DNA from: Candidatus Calditenuaceae archaeon
GTDB taxonomy: Archaea > Thermoproteota > Nitrososphaeria_A > Caldarchaeales > Calditenuaceae
Reading direction: 5' to 3'
Length of the DNA: 64,000 bases
Assembly: GCA_025058175.1 (NCBI GenBank)
Contig: JANXED010000005.1
Coordinates: 22,926 to 86,925 of the forward strand
In this document: one piece after another, positions 50,632 to 59,523 of the stretch
How positions within the stretch are numbered: the stretch's first letter is position 1
Layout of the letters: every line of letters starts with the position of its first letter
Notes under the pieces: generated by a model
Databases searched by the model: none
Told to the model about the DNA's origin: nothing
Seen by the model: only the letters and a program-made list of their open reading frames with translations
Position numbers and translations under genes: made by a program

Positions 50632-52080
50632 CTACTCCCCCACCGAGAGGATCACGCTCCGGGCCTCACTGATCGCTCTCCTCGTGAGGGCCCTCGAGTC
50701 CCTGTCGATCAGCAACAGTACGGAGAAGTAGACGAGCGCACCGACCGCGATCGTCCCCAACGTGAACAGCGTCCCTCTCGGGTTCAAGAGGAGCAGCACG
50801 GTCACCATGACCAGCGACGCGGGCACCGTCTTCTCAAGTCCGGAGAGCACCGTTATCGCCGGAGCCCTCTTTCGGTAGAGGTAGAGCATGGGGACGAACG
50901 ACACCACGCTCGCCGAGAGGCGGGCGACGGCCGCACCTGTGATCCCCGCCCAGCCGACGGCCACCACCGTGCCAAAGACTAGACCCCCTAAGTAGAGGTA
51001 GCCAGGGAGCTGCGTGACGAACAGCGCAGACCTAACGAGGCCTTTCCCCGTTGTTCCCCCCTCTGCGACCTCGAGCCCCGCTACGATGCTCCTCATTGTT
51101 AGGCTCATCACACCTATTGCGGGCACTAACAGCAGGAAGGGCAGAGCCGATGCCGCTGGCAGGTAACGCGTCCCGAAAATCTCGACGAGCTGCGGCGCCA
51201 GCGCGATTCCCCCAACGACCATCGGTGTCGTGAAGACGTGGATGAACTTGAAGAGCGCTCTGAGCTCTGAGGGGCTGACCGTCCCCGACCTCAGCAGCGC
51301 CGGAAAGACTGCACTCATCAGTGCCTTCGCAGTCCCCACGACGCCCGCGATCGTCAGGCCTATGCCGTACCTCGACAGGTCGTCCGACGACAATAGGACC
51401 CCGACTATGACGGAATCTGTAGCGGCCGTGAGGTACCCAATGAAGTTCTCGTGAAGGGGCAGCCAGGCCCTGCGAAGTGACCCCTTCAGCCATTCCCAGT
51501 CGAGGTCACCTTCGAAGTACTTGCGGGACACCGAGTAGAGGTAGACCACGTAGGCCGCGTTCGCGATCACCACGGCCGCTATCACGCCCTCGAGGCCGAA
51601 CGGCAGGAGCGCTAGGGCGAGCGGGATTTTCACTCCGTCAATCACCAGGGTCCTTAGCCCGAGCCTGTGGGGCTCGGTGGAGTAGGTCACCGACGTGAGC
51701 GCCGATATGACGTAGTAGAGCGGAAGCAGGAGGGCCGCGAGGGCTACGGTCCTCTGCTCTGTTCCGATAACGTCAGCCAGCACGCCGGATAGCAGCGCGA
51801 AGGCCGAGGCTATGGGGAGCGACACGAGGAGGTTGAACACGACTGCTGTCCTGCCGACCGCGTGGCCGCGGGATATCTCCATGACCGACCAGTAGGGAAC
51901 GACCCTCTCGAGGACTTGGAAGTAGGGGATTACGCTCCCGATGAAGAACCAGACCCCCAGTTCAGCCGGCTCGAGGTTCCGGGCGATGAGGACGTTGAAG
52001 ATTAGACCTGTCGCTAGAGTAGTAAGGTTTCCTGCGAACATCAGGAGGCCGCTGAACCTCACGCGTATGCGTCCGCTCAA
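50632..52080 (-). CDS. Polysaccharide/oligosaccharide flippase (Wzx-like, MATE/MOP superfamily)
   Basis: 482 aa with 12-14 membrane helices. It starts SGLLMFAGNLTTLATGLIFN, the typical first helix of polysaccharide transporters, with LARNLEPAELGVWFF-type spacing after it. It would flip lipid-linked glycan to the cell surface. TTG start, the next gene in the same direction after it being the epimerase 36 nt on. Confidence 0.88.
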   Translation of the reverse strand: MSGRIRVRFSGLLMFAGNLTTLATGLIFNVLIARNLEPAELGVWFFIGSVIPYFQVLERVVPYWSVMEISRGHAVGRTAVVFNLLVSLPIASAFALLSGVLADVIGTEQRTVALAALLLPLYYVISALTSVTYSTEPHRLGLRTLVIDGVKIPLALALLPFGLEGVIAAVVIANAAYVVYLYSVSRKYFEGDLDWEWLKGSLRRAWLPLHENFIGYLTAATDSVIVGVLLSSDDLSRYGIGLTIAGVVGTAKALMSAVFPALLRSGTVSPSELRALFKFIHVFTTPMVVGGIALAPQLVEIFGTRYLPAASALPFLLLVPAIGVMSLTMRSIVAGLEVAEGGTTGKGLVRSALFVTQLPGYLYLGGLVFGTVVAVGWAGITGAAVARLSASVVSFVPMLYLYRKRAPAITVLSGLEKTVPASLVMVTVLLLLNPRGTLFTLGTIAVGALVYFSVLLLIDRDSRALTRRAISEARSVILSVGE

Positions 52081-52214
52081 AGCTCAACGACGTTTCGTGG
52101 AGGCACCTAAAAGCCGTATGATCGCGGCCATTTAGGTGACTCGAGAGCGTGTAAACCCTATCGCTTGACACCGGTGATTTCGCACGAGTTATTACTTTTA
52201 GAACTAGGAGAGTC

Positions 52215-53294
52215 TTGAGGGGGCTGTTGGTGCTGCGCGTAGCAACTGCGGTATCAGCTTACCCTTTCTACAACTTTCGATACCTCAAGCTGATGGACGA
52301 GTTCGCGAAGCGATTCGAGTTCTACTGCTTCGCTGGGTCGCGCCTACCCACAAAGAACGAACCAGCCGTGACCCATGCTAAAGTCGTTCACGTCCTGCCC
52401 TTCAGGATCCCGCGGAGAATGGGGTACAGGATAGGACCGTTGGTCTCGAGCGTGTGGATCAACTCGGTGCGGCCTAATGTCGTGTGGCTCTTCGACACTG
52501 CCGGGCCTCTGATGCCCCTGTTGTTCGAGAGACCGATCGTCTTGGATTCGGATGACCCCTACATCCTCATGCCCGGGAAGAAGTCTCGCGTCAAGACCCT
52601 GAACGAGCTGAGGCTACTGCGCGACAAGAGGGTCAAAGCCGTGGTCGTGCCGACTGAGCTAATACGATCGAAATTCGTCAAGCTCGGCCTGGATCCGGAG
52701 GAGGTCCACGTGATCCCTAATGGAGTCGATACGAATTTGTTCAGGCCGACTCCTCTGCCGAACGACCCCGTTGTCCTCTACTACGGGACTTTTCAGGAGC
52801 ACAGGGCTAGGCTGCTCGCGCAGGTGGTGGAGCATACCTGCAGGCTAGATCCTGAGGTAAAGTTCCTCTTGGTAGGCGACGTCCCTGGATGGTTCAGGCG
52901 GAGGATTGCGGAGATGGGATGCGCTGATAGAGTGCAAATGCCGGGGTTCGTTCCCCACGACGAGCTTCCGAAGTGGTTAGAGAAGGCGAGGGTCTGCCTA
53001 TTTCCGCAGGGCAGATCGCTTGGGAGGGGGTCATCATTAAAGCTGCTGGAATATATGGCCGCTGGACGACCAGTCGTTGCCACGGATGTTGAAGAATCTT
53101 TTCCTGTTAGGGAATCAGGAGCAGGGGTTGTAGTGCCCGTCGACGCAAAAGCGATGGCCGAGGCCATCGTCGAGCTGTTAAGAGACAGTAAGGCAGCGGA
53201 GGAAATTGCGAGAAAGGGCATTCATTACAGCAGGAAATACGACTGGGAACTGATGGTTCGAAAATATGTCGCTCTCTTCGAGGGTTTGTTATGA
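52215..53294 (+). CDS. GT4-family glycosyltransferase
   Basis: 359 aa. Donor domain motifs VVLYYGTFQEHRARLLAQVV, FLLVGDVPGWFRRRI, VCLFPQGRSLGRGSSLKLLE and YMAAGRPVVATDVEES. Start TTG with an ATTACTTTTA element about 20-25 nt upstream, so probably leaderless. The 3' third is more AT-rich than the 5' part, marking the transition into the foreign-looking section. The C-terminal tail (MAEAIVELLRDSKAAEEIA) has a close remnant at 59339-59512. Confidence 0.88.
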   Translation: MRGLLVLRVATAVSAYPFYNFRYLKLMDEFAKRFEFYCFAGSRLPTKNEPAVTHAKVVHVLPFRIPRRMGYRIGPLVSSVWINSVRPNVVWLFDTAGPLMPLLFERPIVLDSDDPYILMPGKKSRVKTLNELRLLRDKRVKAVVVPTELIRSKFVKLGLDPEEVHVIPNGVDTNLFRPTPLPNDPVVLYYGTFQEHRARLLAQVVEHTCRLDPEVKFLLVGDVPGWFRRRIAEMGCADRVQMPGFVPHDELPKWLEKARVCLFPQGRSLGRGSSLKLLEYMAAGRPVVATDVEESFPVRESGAGVVVPVDAKAMAEAIVELLRDSKAAEEIARKGIHYSRKYDWELMVRKYVALFEGLL

Positions 53295-53320
53295 AAGGAT
53301 TTTTTTCATAGATATATCAT

Positions 53321-54478
53321 TCAGAGCAAAGATGAAAGTTTTTGTCGCAAATCTTCGTAATGCTTCTGAGCCCGAGCCAGGGCATGTTCTCGATTTTCGA
53401 CCCCTAGACTACCGAGGTCTTCACCTAGCAGATTCGTGAGTTTGACGTAGAGGTCCGCTTCGTCGTAGAAGACCCATTCACGGGGGAGAATCTCGCCCTT
53501 ACATCCATACGTGTTCGACAAAACCGCTAAACCCGCCAAAGCATAATCATACTTCTTTATGTTGCTTCCAACGGCTTTGTAGGCGTAGTTGATACCGATG
53601 TGTGCCGTGGAAAGTTTTTCTAAAAAGAGCCGCCTGTCGGGTAAATGGCTCTGAAACTCAACCTCATGCCTCCAATTCAATCCCCTAGCGTAACGTACCA
53701 AATTGTCGCCGATGACCAACAGTCTAAAAGAATCACGGTCATTAATTGCTGAAGTCGCATCATGCACCGTTCTTATGAGTGAATTGCAGACGGTGTCGGA
53801 AACTTTGCTGCCCATGTTAAGAACTACTGTCGTCTTCGGATGCTTCTCTGACCCTATGTTCGCGTTCTCTTGTCTATTCGGAGGAAGATGTAGGGGATAG
53901 ATGTTGGGATACACCACGACGGAGTCGCCTGATAGTCCATATTTGTTTAGGTAGAAATACCTGTCCCTTTCGCTGGCGGAGATGCTCGCGAAAGCATTTT
54001 TCATCAAATAGGCTTCCATCGACGCAGTCCTTTTAGGCAGATCGTAAAAATTGTGGGAAACATAAATGAGGTAACAGTTTTCCCGCAGTAGGGCGTCGAC
54101 GCCATCGTACCCCAGCATCTGAACGGCTGGATAGTCGTCAACCAGAACGACTGTCCGTTCGCTCCCCAGTAGACCTGCGAGGCCTTCATGGTGTACACGC
54201 GGTGTCGAACTTTTAACTATCTTCAGCGATGCTAAACCCAGCTTGATCAATTCGTATTTCTCAACAGGTAGCTCGATGGTGTCGGGTTCGGCCGGTGGTT
54301 TTCCAACCGGGTTCTTTATCCTCACCCTGAGGGTGGAAACGCGTGCTCCCATGTTCTCAAACATCGTCTTCAACATTTCCCGAACGTACAGAGAACGAAA
54401 ATAATGACCATGGGTTGTCTCCTCACGCACGGAACCATAGTTGGCCTTTACGTGGAGGAGAGATATACGAGCCGGCAC
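53321..54478 (-). CDS. Putative GT-B glycosyltransferase
   Basis: 385 aa, AT-rich with mixed Arg codons. The N-terminal part (RISLLHVKANYGSVREETTH) and VVLVDDYPAVQMLGYDGVDA, VVYPNIYPLHLPP, and later LLVIGDNLVRYARGL and NYAYKAVGSNIKKYDYALAG resemble the two Rossmann domains of GT-B enzymes, though the donor motif is weak. Assigned from fold-like pattern and from its position among glycosyltransferases. Starts with GTG at 54478. Confidence 0.65.
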   Translation of the reverse strand: MPARISLLHVKANYGSVREETTHGHYFRSLYVREMLKTMFENMGARVSTLRVRIKNPVGKPPAEPDTIELPVEKYELIKLGLASLKIVKSSTPRVHHEGLAGLLGSERTVVLVDDYPAVQMLGYDGVDALLRENCYLIYVSHNFYDLPKRTASMEAYLMKNAFASISASERDRYFYLNKYGLSGDSVVVYPNIYPLHLPPNRQENANIGSEKHPKTTVVLNMGSKVSDTVCNSLIRTVHDATSAINDRDSFRLLVIGDNLVRYARGLNWRHEVEFQSHLPDRRLFLEKLSTAHIGINYAYKAVGSNIKKYDYALAGLAVLSNTYGCKGEILPREWVFYDEADLYVKLTNLLGEDLGSLGVENREHALARAQKHYEDLRQKLSSLL

Positions 54479-54801
54479 GGGGCGGATTCCCGGCTATAGC
54501 CACGAAAAGCGGCATTAAAACTCTTTTCTTTACTTGGTTATGACGAGGCTGCGTGAGGAACAGGAGGGCGCTGGGCGACGCGAGGAAGAGGAAGTTCGCC
54601 CAGTCGGTGGAGCTGCAGGTGAAACGCCCTGAGCCCTGATTAGGGTCCTGCCTCTCCGCTTTCGCCCTAACTTCACTAGACTTCCGCCAAGCAGATCTTT
54701 TACTTCGGTGTCTGAGCCTGCCGATGAGGCCCTGACCGAATATCGTTGTGCTGAATGGGTCGCAAAAATTATTATCAAGTCTGACGTAAGATCTCTTCGA
54801 C
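54479..54801. other. Gene-free stretch between two divergent glycosyltransferases
   Basis: No complete gene. A short plus-strand patch from about 54550 reads VRNRRALGDARKRKFAQSVE and ends at a TGA near 54638, with host-like codons, and looks like the tail of a lost gene. The rest is AT-rich and holds the promoters of the flanking genes (a TTATTATCAAG element lies about 30 nt before the ATG at 54802). Confidence 0.4.
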
Positions 54802-55743
54802 ATGCTGAGGATCTCGGTAATCACTCCCACTCTCAACAGGAGGAAATTCATTAAACAGGCCTTAGATTCCGTCAGCAGACAGGGGTATCCGGAATTAGAG
54901 CACATCGTGGTGGATGACGGTTCGACTGACGGAACTGTAGAATTTATAGAGAATTACTCGGCTGAAAACCCTCATGTTAAGTTACTCAAATCTAAGGCGT
55001 CTTTTTCGCATCAAGTTAATGTAGGTTTACGCAATTCCAAGGGTGATGTGTTGGTGTATTTAGCCGACGATGACCTACTTGCAGACGGTTTGTTCTACAC
55101 GCTCGCAGATGTCTTTGAGTCGCAGCCCGAACTAGACGTGGTAAGCGGTGGGGTAGCAATATTCAGAGGAGATGATATTTCAAATATCGTTAAGATTGTA
55201 TACCCTGAATTTTCGTACAGAGGCCTTGTCTTACATTCCGCCTACGAAAGTTCCAGATTTGTCCGTCGAAAGGTGATTCACAAGGTAGGAGTGTTGGATG
55301 AACGATATGGGGCTGCCGCGCATAGAGAATGGCTCCTACGAATGTTAGTGCAGAGACTCAATTTTACGTATGTAAAACGAATATGCTATTATGCGAGAGA
55401 ACATGAGCTTTCAGGTTCGTTAAAATCTGATGTATTCAAGCATCTCGCCTTCACCATCGACCATCTTGATATTTGGAGGCGCTATCTTACTGTTCATTCG
55501 AAGAAGCTCGACGAGAGCGCCCAAGCAATCATCCGCCAAAGGGCGTATAGGGATGCATTGTGGGGGACAAGGCTAGCACTGAAGAAAAGGGACTACAAGC
55601 TAGCGCTGCGCCACGTGAAATATGGAACGCTGATATTTCCTCATTTCCCGCTCACTCTGTTGAAACATGGTGCAAAAAGCCTCGGGAGGAGAACCATCGA
55701 ACGTCTTCAAAATAGGCAAAAGGCTAAGAAAGTTCTGCCCTGA
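54802..55743 (+). CDS. GT2-family glycosyltransferase
   Basis: 313 aa, GT-A fold. ISVITPTLNRRKFIKQALDS, then VVDDGSTDGTVEFIENY and the metal motif VYLADDDLLADG near residue 92. The catalytic-loop AAAHREWLLRM follows near residue 173. Basic C-terminal tail. Very AT-rich codons (ATT, TTA, AGA) compared with the flanking chromosome, so likely horizontally acquired. Its 3' end overlaps the epimerase remnant by 20 nt. Confidence 0.9.
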   Translation: MLRISVITPTLNRRKFIKQALDSVSRQGYPELEHIVVDDGSTDGTVEFIENYSAENPHVKLLKSKASFSHQVNVGLRNSKGDVLVYLADDDLLADGLFYTLADVFESQPELDVVSGGVAIFRGDDISNIVKIVYPEFSYRGLVLHSAYESSRFVRRKVIHKVGVLDERYGAAAHREWLLRMLVQRLNFTYVKRICYYAREHELSGSLKSDVFKHLAFTIDHLDIWRRYLTVHSKKLDESAQAIIRQRAYRDALWGTRLALKKRDYKLALRHVKYGTLIFPHFPLTLLKHGAKSLGRRTIERLQNRQKAKKVLP

Positions 55744-56080
55744 TCCATTCAAACTCTCTTTTCAAACCATCTAATAACTGGGTTTTAGGACACCATCCTA
55801 AAGTTTCCTTAACTTTCCTGTAAGTTCCCACGAAACGATGAATATCCCCATTTCGTGGCGGGAAGTATTCAATTCCAGCCTCGCTCCCCGTGATTTCAAG
55901 GATCATTTTCACTAGCTCGTTTAGTGAAGTGCCTACGCCGGTTGGTAGTAGAAATGTATTTCCCACCGCAGCAGGGTTTTCGATCGAGAGCAAGTATGCC
56001 TCTGCGGCGTCCTCCACGTAAGTGTAATCTCTTATTTGTTAACCAGTCCCATAAATGGGTATCGGCTTATTTCTAATTGT
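55724..56080 (-). pseudogene. C-terminal remnant of a sugar-nucleotide epimerase
   Basis: The frame reads TIRNKPIPIYGTG, then TAA at 56039-56041, then QIRDYTYVEDAAEAYL and on to FEWIRAELS. In the family that position is Glu or Lys (GEQIRDYTYVED), so GAA became TAA. The first 200 or so residues, including the NAD-binding fold, are missing; a TGA at 56081-56083 closes the frame. AT-rich like its neighbour. Confidence 0.82.
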
Positions 56081-56212
56081 TCAACAAAAATGATTAATAA
56101 CTGTGTTGTAAAATCCTCCACAGAGAATGAGAAAAACCATCACAGTCGATTTGAAAGAATCAATTGAGCGGATAACCACATTAACAGCCATTTAAATGAA
56201 TTATTCTCGGAA

Positions 56213-57373
56213 TTGGTCTCAGTGATGACTTTCACGGGCAAGGTCAGCGGACTCAAGGCGGCCTCGCTTCACGCCCAGTACCTCGAGGAGTACGTCTCCT
56301 TAGCTAAGTTCCTCGACAGGATAACTGTGGTGACCGACACGGTCGAGTTCCTTCCTTCCGATCTCCCACCTAACCTCGAGGTGCTCAAGGTCCCCAGGCT
56401 GCCGATCCCCAAGCTCTACGGCGCGCTGAAGGTCTTCGGCTACGCCCTCCCGCCCCTGCTGGGGCTGAGGGGGACCGACGTGGTCTACGTGAGGACCTTC
56501 AGTCCACCGGAGCTCGCTGCCCTCTGGCTCGCGGGAGCGTTGCGCGGGCTCCCGACGGTGCTGACGATCGGCGGCACTTGGCTCTTCGGTAAGCCGCATG
56601 AGCGTCCCGGACCGAAGAAGGCGCTCTTCAGGTGGGTCCTCCGCAGGGCAGCGTACACCGCGACCAAGGTCACGCTCTACTCGAAGTACATGCTCCCGGA
56701 GGTGAAGTACTTCCTGCCCCAGCTGGACGAGGGCAAGGTGAGGATTGTCCACAACTCCGTCAGGACCGACAGGTTCAGGCCCGGTCTGCCGCCCCCTGAG
56801 GGATGGAGCGACGGCGTCAGGAGGGTCTTCTGGGTCGGGAGGATCAACGAGGGCAAGGGCGTCGAGGACCTGATCGACGCGTTCGCAAAGGTAGCGCGGA
56901 GGACGAGGGACGTGGAGCTCTGGGTAGCAGGGACCGGAGAGAGGGCCTTCATCCAGCACCTCAGGAGAAGGGCGGCCTCGCTCGGTGTGGGCGGCAGGGT
57001 CAGGTTCCCAGGCCCGATCCCTAATGAGCTGGTCCCCCGCTACATGGCGAACGCGGCCGTCTTCCCGTACCCCTCTAGGGGAGGCGAGGGCATACCGAGG
57101 GCGATACTCGAGGCGATGGCCTGTGGGGCGCCGGTGGTGGCGACGAGGGTCTCCGGGATACCGGAGGCCGTAGTGCACGGCGAGACAGGTCTGCTCGTGG
57201 GGAGGCGGGACGTAGAAGGGCTTGCGAGCGCGATTGAGATGATACTCGAGGATAAGAGCCTGGCCAAGCGTTTGGCGAGTCAAGCGAGAGCGAAGGTCGA
57301 ACGCGAGTTCAGCCACGACGTCGTGATCCCTCAGATCGCGTCGCTGCTGAAGGAGGTCTGCGATGAGGCCTGA
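56213..57373 (+). CDS. GT4-family glycosyltransferase
   Basis: 386 aa, GC-rich with host codon use. Donor domain has VFWVGRINEGKGVEDLIDAF, LWVAGTGERAFIQHL and PSRGGEGIPRAILEAMACG with VVATRVSGIPEAVV. The N-terminal acceptor domain starts VMTFTGKVSGLKAASLHAQY. A GTG start is used; an ATG four codons on (56222) is possible. Confidence 0.9.
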   Translation: MVSVMTFTGKVSGLKAASLHAQYLEEYVSLAKFLDRITVVTDTVEFLPSDLPPNLEVLKVPRLPIPKLYGALKVFGYALPPLLGLRGTDVVYVRTFSPPELAALWLAGALRGLPTVLTIGGTWLFGKPHERPGPKKALFRWVLRRAAYTATKVTLYSKYMLPEVKYFLPQLDEGKVRIVHNSVRTDRFRPGLPPPEGWSDGVRRVFWVGRINEGKGVEDLIDAFAKVARRTRDVELWVAGTGERAFIQHLRRRAASLGVGGRVRFPGPIPNELVPRYMANAAVFPYPSRGGEGIPRAILEAMACGAPVVATRVSGIPEAVVHGETGLLVGRRDVEGLASAIEMILEDKSLAKRLASQARAKVEREFSHDVVIPQIASLLKEVCDEA

Positions 57374-57399
57374 CGATCTCATCGCCCTACGATCCGTGC

Positions 57400-58362
57400 T
57401 CACGGTCCGCGTACCAAGTCGAGGTAGGCCCTCGCGTACCTCTCGACCGCCTTTCGCCACTCGAAGTGCCGCTCGACGACCTCCCGCCCCCTCGCGCCCA
57501 TCTCTTGGCGCAGCTCCGGGTTCTCGAGCAGTTCCTCGATTTTGCTGGCCAGTAACTCGCTGTCTCTCTCCTGAATTATGTAACCCTCACGCCCGTTAGA
57601 GAAGACCTCGGGGATGAGGCCCACTGCAGTCGAGACGAAAGGCGTTTGACACGCGGCAGCCTCGAAGACTGTCCGCGGCCCTCCTTCGTGGAAAGAAGTA
57701 CAGACGAAGACCGCAGCCTCGTTGTAGTGTCGGACCAACTCCTCTTGCCTGACCCACCCCGTGAAGCGGACAACGTCTGTCAAGCGAAGCTCCCTGACGG
57801 TCCTCTCGAGTTTAGGTCTCTCAGGCCCTTCTCCGACGATGCGAACCTCCAAATCCCGAACACGTTCGATTATTCGAGGAATTGACCGAAGCAAGAGGTC
57901 TAAGCCCTTTTCCGGAACAAGCCGTGAGGCGGCGAGGACCACGTTTCTCCTGGTCTTGTGAGAAGTCGTCGACCTGAACAGGTCAGTTCGCACATAAACT
58001 GAGGGGATGACCATGACATTCCTCACCCTCCAGGACTTCAAGCTCTCTGCGATGCCCGCGTTAACGGCTCTGATATGGTCCGCAGACGGCAGCACCACTT
58101 TTGCCGCGAGTAGGTCCTTCACCGGCAGAAATCCCGAACGCAGGTAATCGCCGTGAACTTCGCACACGAAGGTCGCCCCCGAGAGCTTGGCCTGGATCAG
58201 CGCCGGGAGCCCGATCCTCAGGGTCGGTTCCTGGGCGATCACGAGGTCGTACCTCTCTGCCCTAGGCACGGTAAAGCCCGGCGAGAACTCCACGCGTCCC
58301 CAATACCTCTTCAGGTCTTCCAGGGCGATCGACGGCCTCCTCCCGACCATCAGCACCCTCAT
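57400..58362 (-). CDS. GT4-family glycosyltransferase
   Basis: 320 aa from the ATG at 58362 (MRVLMVGRRPSIALEDL); a longer frame to 58398 adds 12 residues without family signal. Donor domain: VVLAASRLVPEKGLDLLLRS, RIVGEGPERPKLER, CTSFHEGGPRTVFEAAACQT and VSTAVGLIPEVF. VCEVHGDYLRSGF fits the acceptor side. It lies convergent with the previous transferase. Confidence 0.9.
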   Translation of the reverse strand: MRVLMVGRRPSIALEDLKRYWGRVEFSPGFTVPRAERYDLVIAQEPTLRIGLPALIQAKLSGATFVCEVHGDYLRSGFLPVKDLLAAKVVLPSADHIRAVNAGIAESLKSWRVRNVMVIPSVYVRTDLFRSTTSHKTRRNVVLAASRLVPEKGLDLLLRSIPRIIERVRDLEVRIVGEGPERPKLERTVRELRLTDVVRFTGWVRQEELVRHYNEAAVFVCTSFHEGGPRTVFEAAACQTPFVSTAVGLIPEVFSNGREGYIIQERDSELLASKIEELLENPELRQEMGARGREVVERHFEWRKAVERYARAYLDLVRGP

Positions 58363-58439
58363 AGGTCCCCGCCTTCCCTCCATACCTCGCGATATCAACT
58401 GTGGGAGGCGGTCAGCCGCGGCATATCGCGATCTGCGGT

Positions 58440-59132
58440 TCAGTACGTTTGATCTCCCGACTCGGCGGCCGCACCCGTCACGATCTGAACGCCCGCGCTG
58501 GTGCCGAGCAGGTCAGCTCCCGCCTCGACGAGCGCCGCCGCAGTCCTGTAGTCCCTGATTCCCGCCGAGGCCTTGATCCTCATATTGGGTCCCGCGACGC
58601 TCCTCATCGCCCTCACGACCTCAACAGTCGCATGACCCCCCTTACCCCACCCAGAGGAGTTCTTCAGGTAGTGGACGCCCGACTCCTCGCAGACCCTCGC
58701 GGCGGTCCTCAACTCATCCTCGGTGAGGAGCGCGAACTCCAGTATCGCCTTGACGACCCTTCCCTCCGCGGCCTCGACCATCGCCTCCGTGTCCTCCCTG
58801 AAGACCTCGATCATCCCTGACTTCAGGTACCCGACCGCGATCATGAAATCGACCTCGTCGCAGCCCATCGCGACCGCGTTCCGGACCTCGACGACCTTCG
58901 CGAGGGTGGTGGACCCTCCGAGCGGGATGTTCACCACCGCGCAGACCTTCACCTCGGTCCCCCTCAGTAATCTCTTCGCATCCCTGACCCAGATCGGGTT
59001 GACCACGGCCGCATCGAACCCGTACCTCACGCACTCCTTGCAGAGCCTCTCGATGTCCCTCCTCGTCGCGTCGGGGTTGAGGTTCGTGTGCTGGATCTTT
59101 GGAGCCAAGTCCTGAGGCCTGAGCTGGGGCAT
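58440..59132 (-). CDS. deoC: Deoxyribose-phosphate aldolase
   Basis: 230 aa. Cleaves 2-deoxyribose 5-phosphate to glyceraldehyde 3-phosphate and acetaldehyde. GCDEVDFMIAVGYLKSG holds the conserved Asp and neighbours. The Schiff-base Lys is in MRIKASAGIRDY; the other conserved Lys is in AILEFALLTEDEL context (VVKAILE). The ATG at 59132 has GAAATTACG about 25 nt upstream and replaces a longer frame to 59285. It interrupts the glycan island and is probably chromosomal backbone. Confidence 0.94.
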   Translation of the reverse strand: MPQLRPQDLAPKIQHTNLNPDATRRDIERLCKECVRYGFDAAVVNPIWVRDAKRLLRGTEVKVCAVVNIPLGGSTTLAKVVEVRNAVAMGCDEVDFMIAVGYLKSGMIEVFREDTEAMVEAAEGRVVKAILEFALLTEDELRTAARVCEESGVHYLKNSSGWGKGGHATVEVVRAMRSVAGPNMRIKASAGIRDYRTAAALVEAGADLLGTSAGVQIVTGAAAESGDQTY

Positions 59133-59152
59133 GGCGATGTCAAGGCCGCCCA

Positions 59153-59161
59153 CGTAATTTC
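59153..59161 (-). promoter_or_regulatory. TATA-like box of deoC
   Basis: GAAATTACG on the minus strand, centred about 25 nt before the ATG at 59132. No SD is present. Confidence 0.4.
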
Positions 59162-59338
59162 CGCTTCGCCGATGAGCGGCACTGGTTGCAAGGATCACCA
59201 GTCTGCGGGAAGACAAGACCGCGTGGCGCCTACGAGCGCGAGAAACCTCGATAGTTGCCCACGTGACTGGATGCCTGGGTAACACGCTCTTCGGCCTCCG
59301 GCCGAGGGAAGAGGCTCGAGGACTTCGAGAGATTCTAG

Positions 59339-59512
59339 TACGTTAAGGGATACTCGCACGTCGACGTGGAAGCGATAGCGGAGGCCGTCATAGGCTTACT
59401 GAACGACAGCAAGGCGGCGACGCGAATGGCGAATAATGGTGTGAAATTTGCCACAAAATTCGATTGAAACGAGATGGTTGAATATGTTGATGTTTTCCAT
59501 CAGGTAACCTAA
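59339..59512 (+). pseudogene. C-terminal remnant of a GT4 glycosyltransferase
   Basis: The frame VDVEAIAEAVIGLLNDSKAA, then TRMANNGVKFATKFD, TGA at 59465-59467, NEMVEYVDVFHQVT. It aligns with the end of the transferase at 52215-53294 (VDAKAMAEAIVELLRDSKAA, RKYDWELMVRKYVALFE); the TGA sits at the Trp of that copy. No N-terminal part remains. Just upstream, CTCTTCGGCC and a near-complement at 59288-59314 form a long hairpin. Confidence 0.75.
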
Positions 59513-59523
59513 AAGTTAAAGTA

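Noticed and set aside
56126..56194. 22-codon frame MRKTITVDLKESIERITTL, antitoxin-like
   Set aside because: Too short, with no toxin partner and no supporting context; may be part of a decayed gene but cannot be supported.
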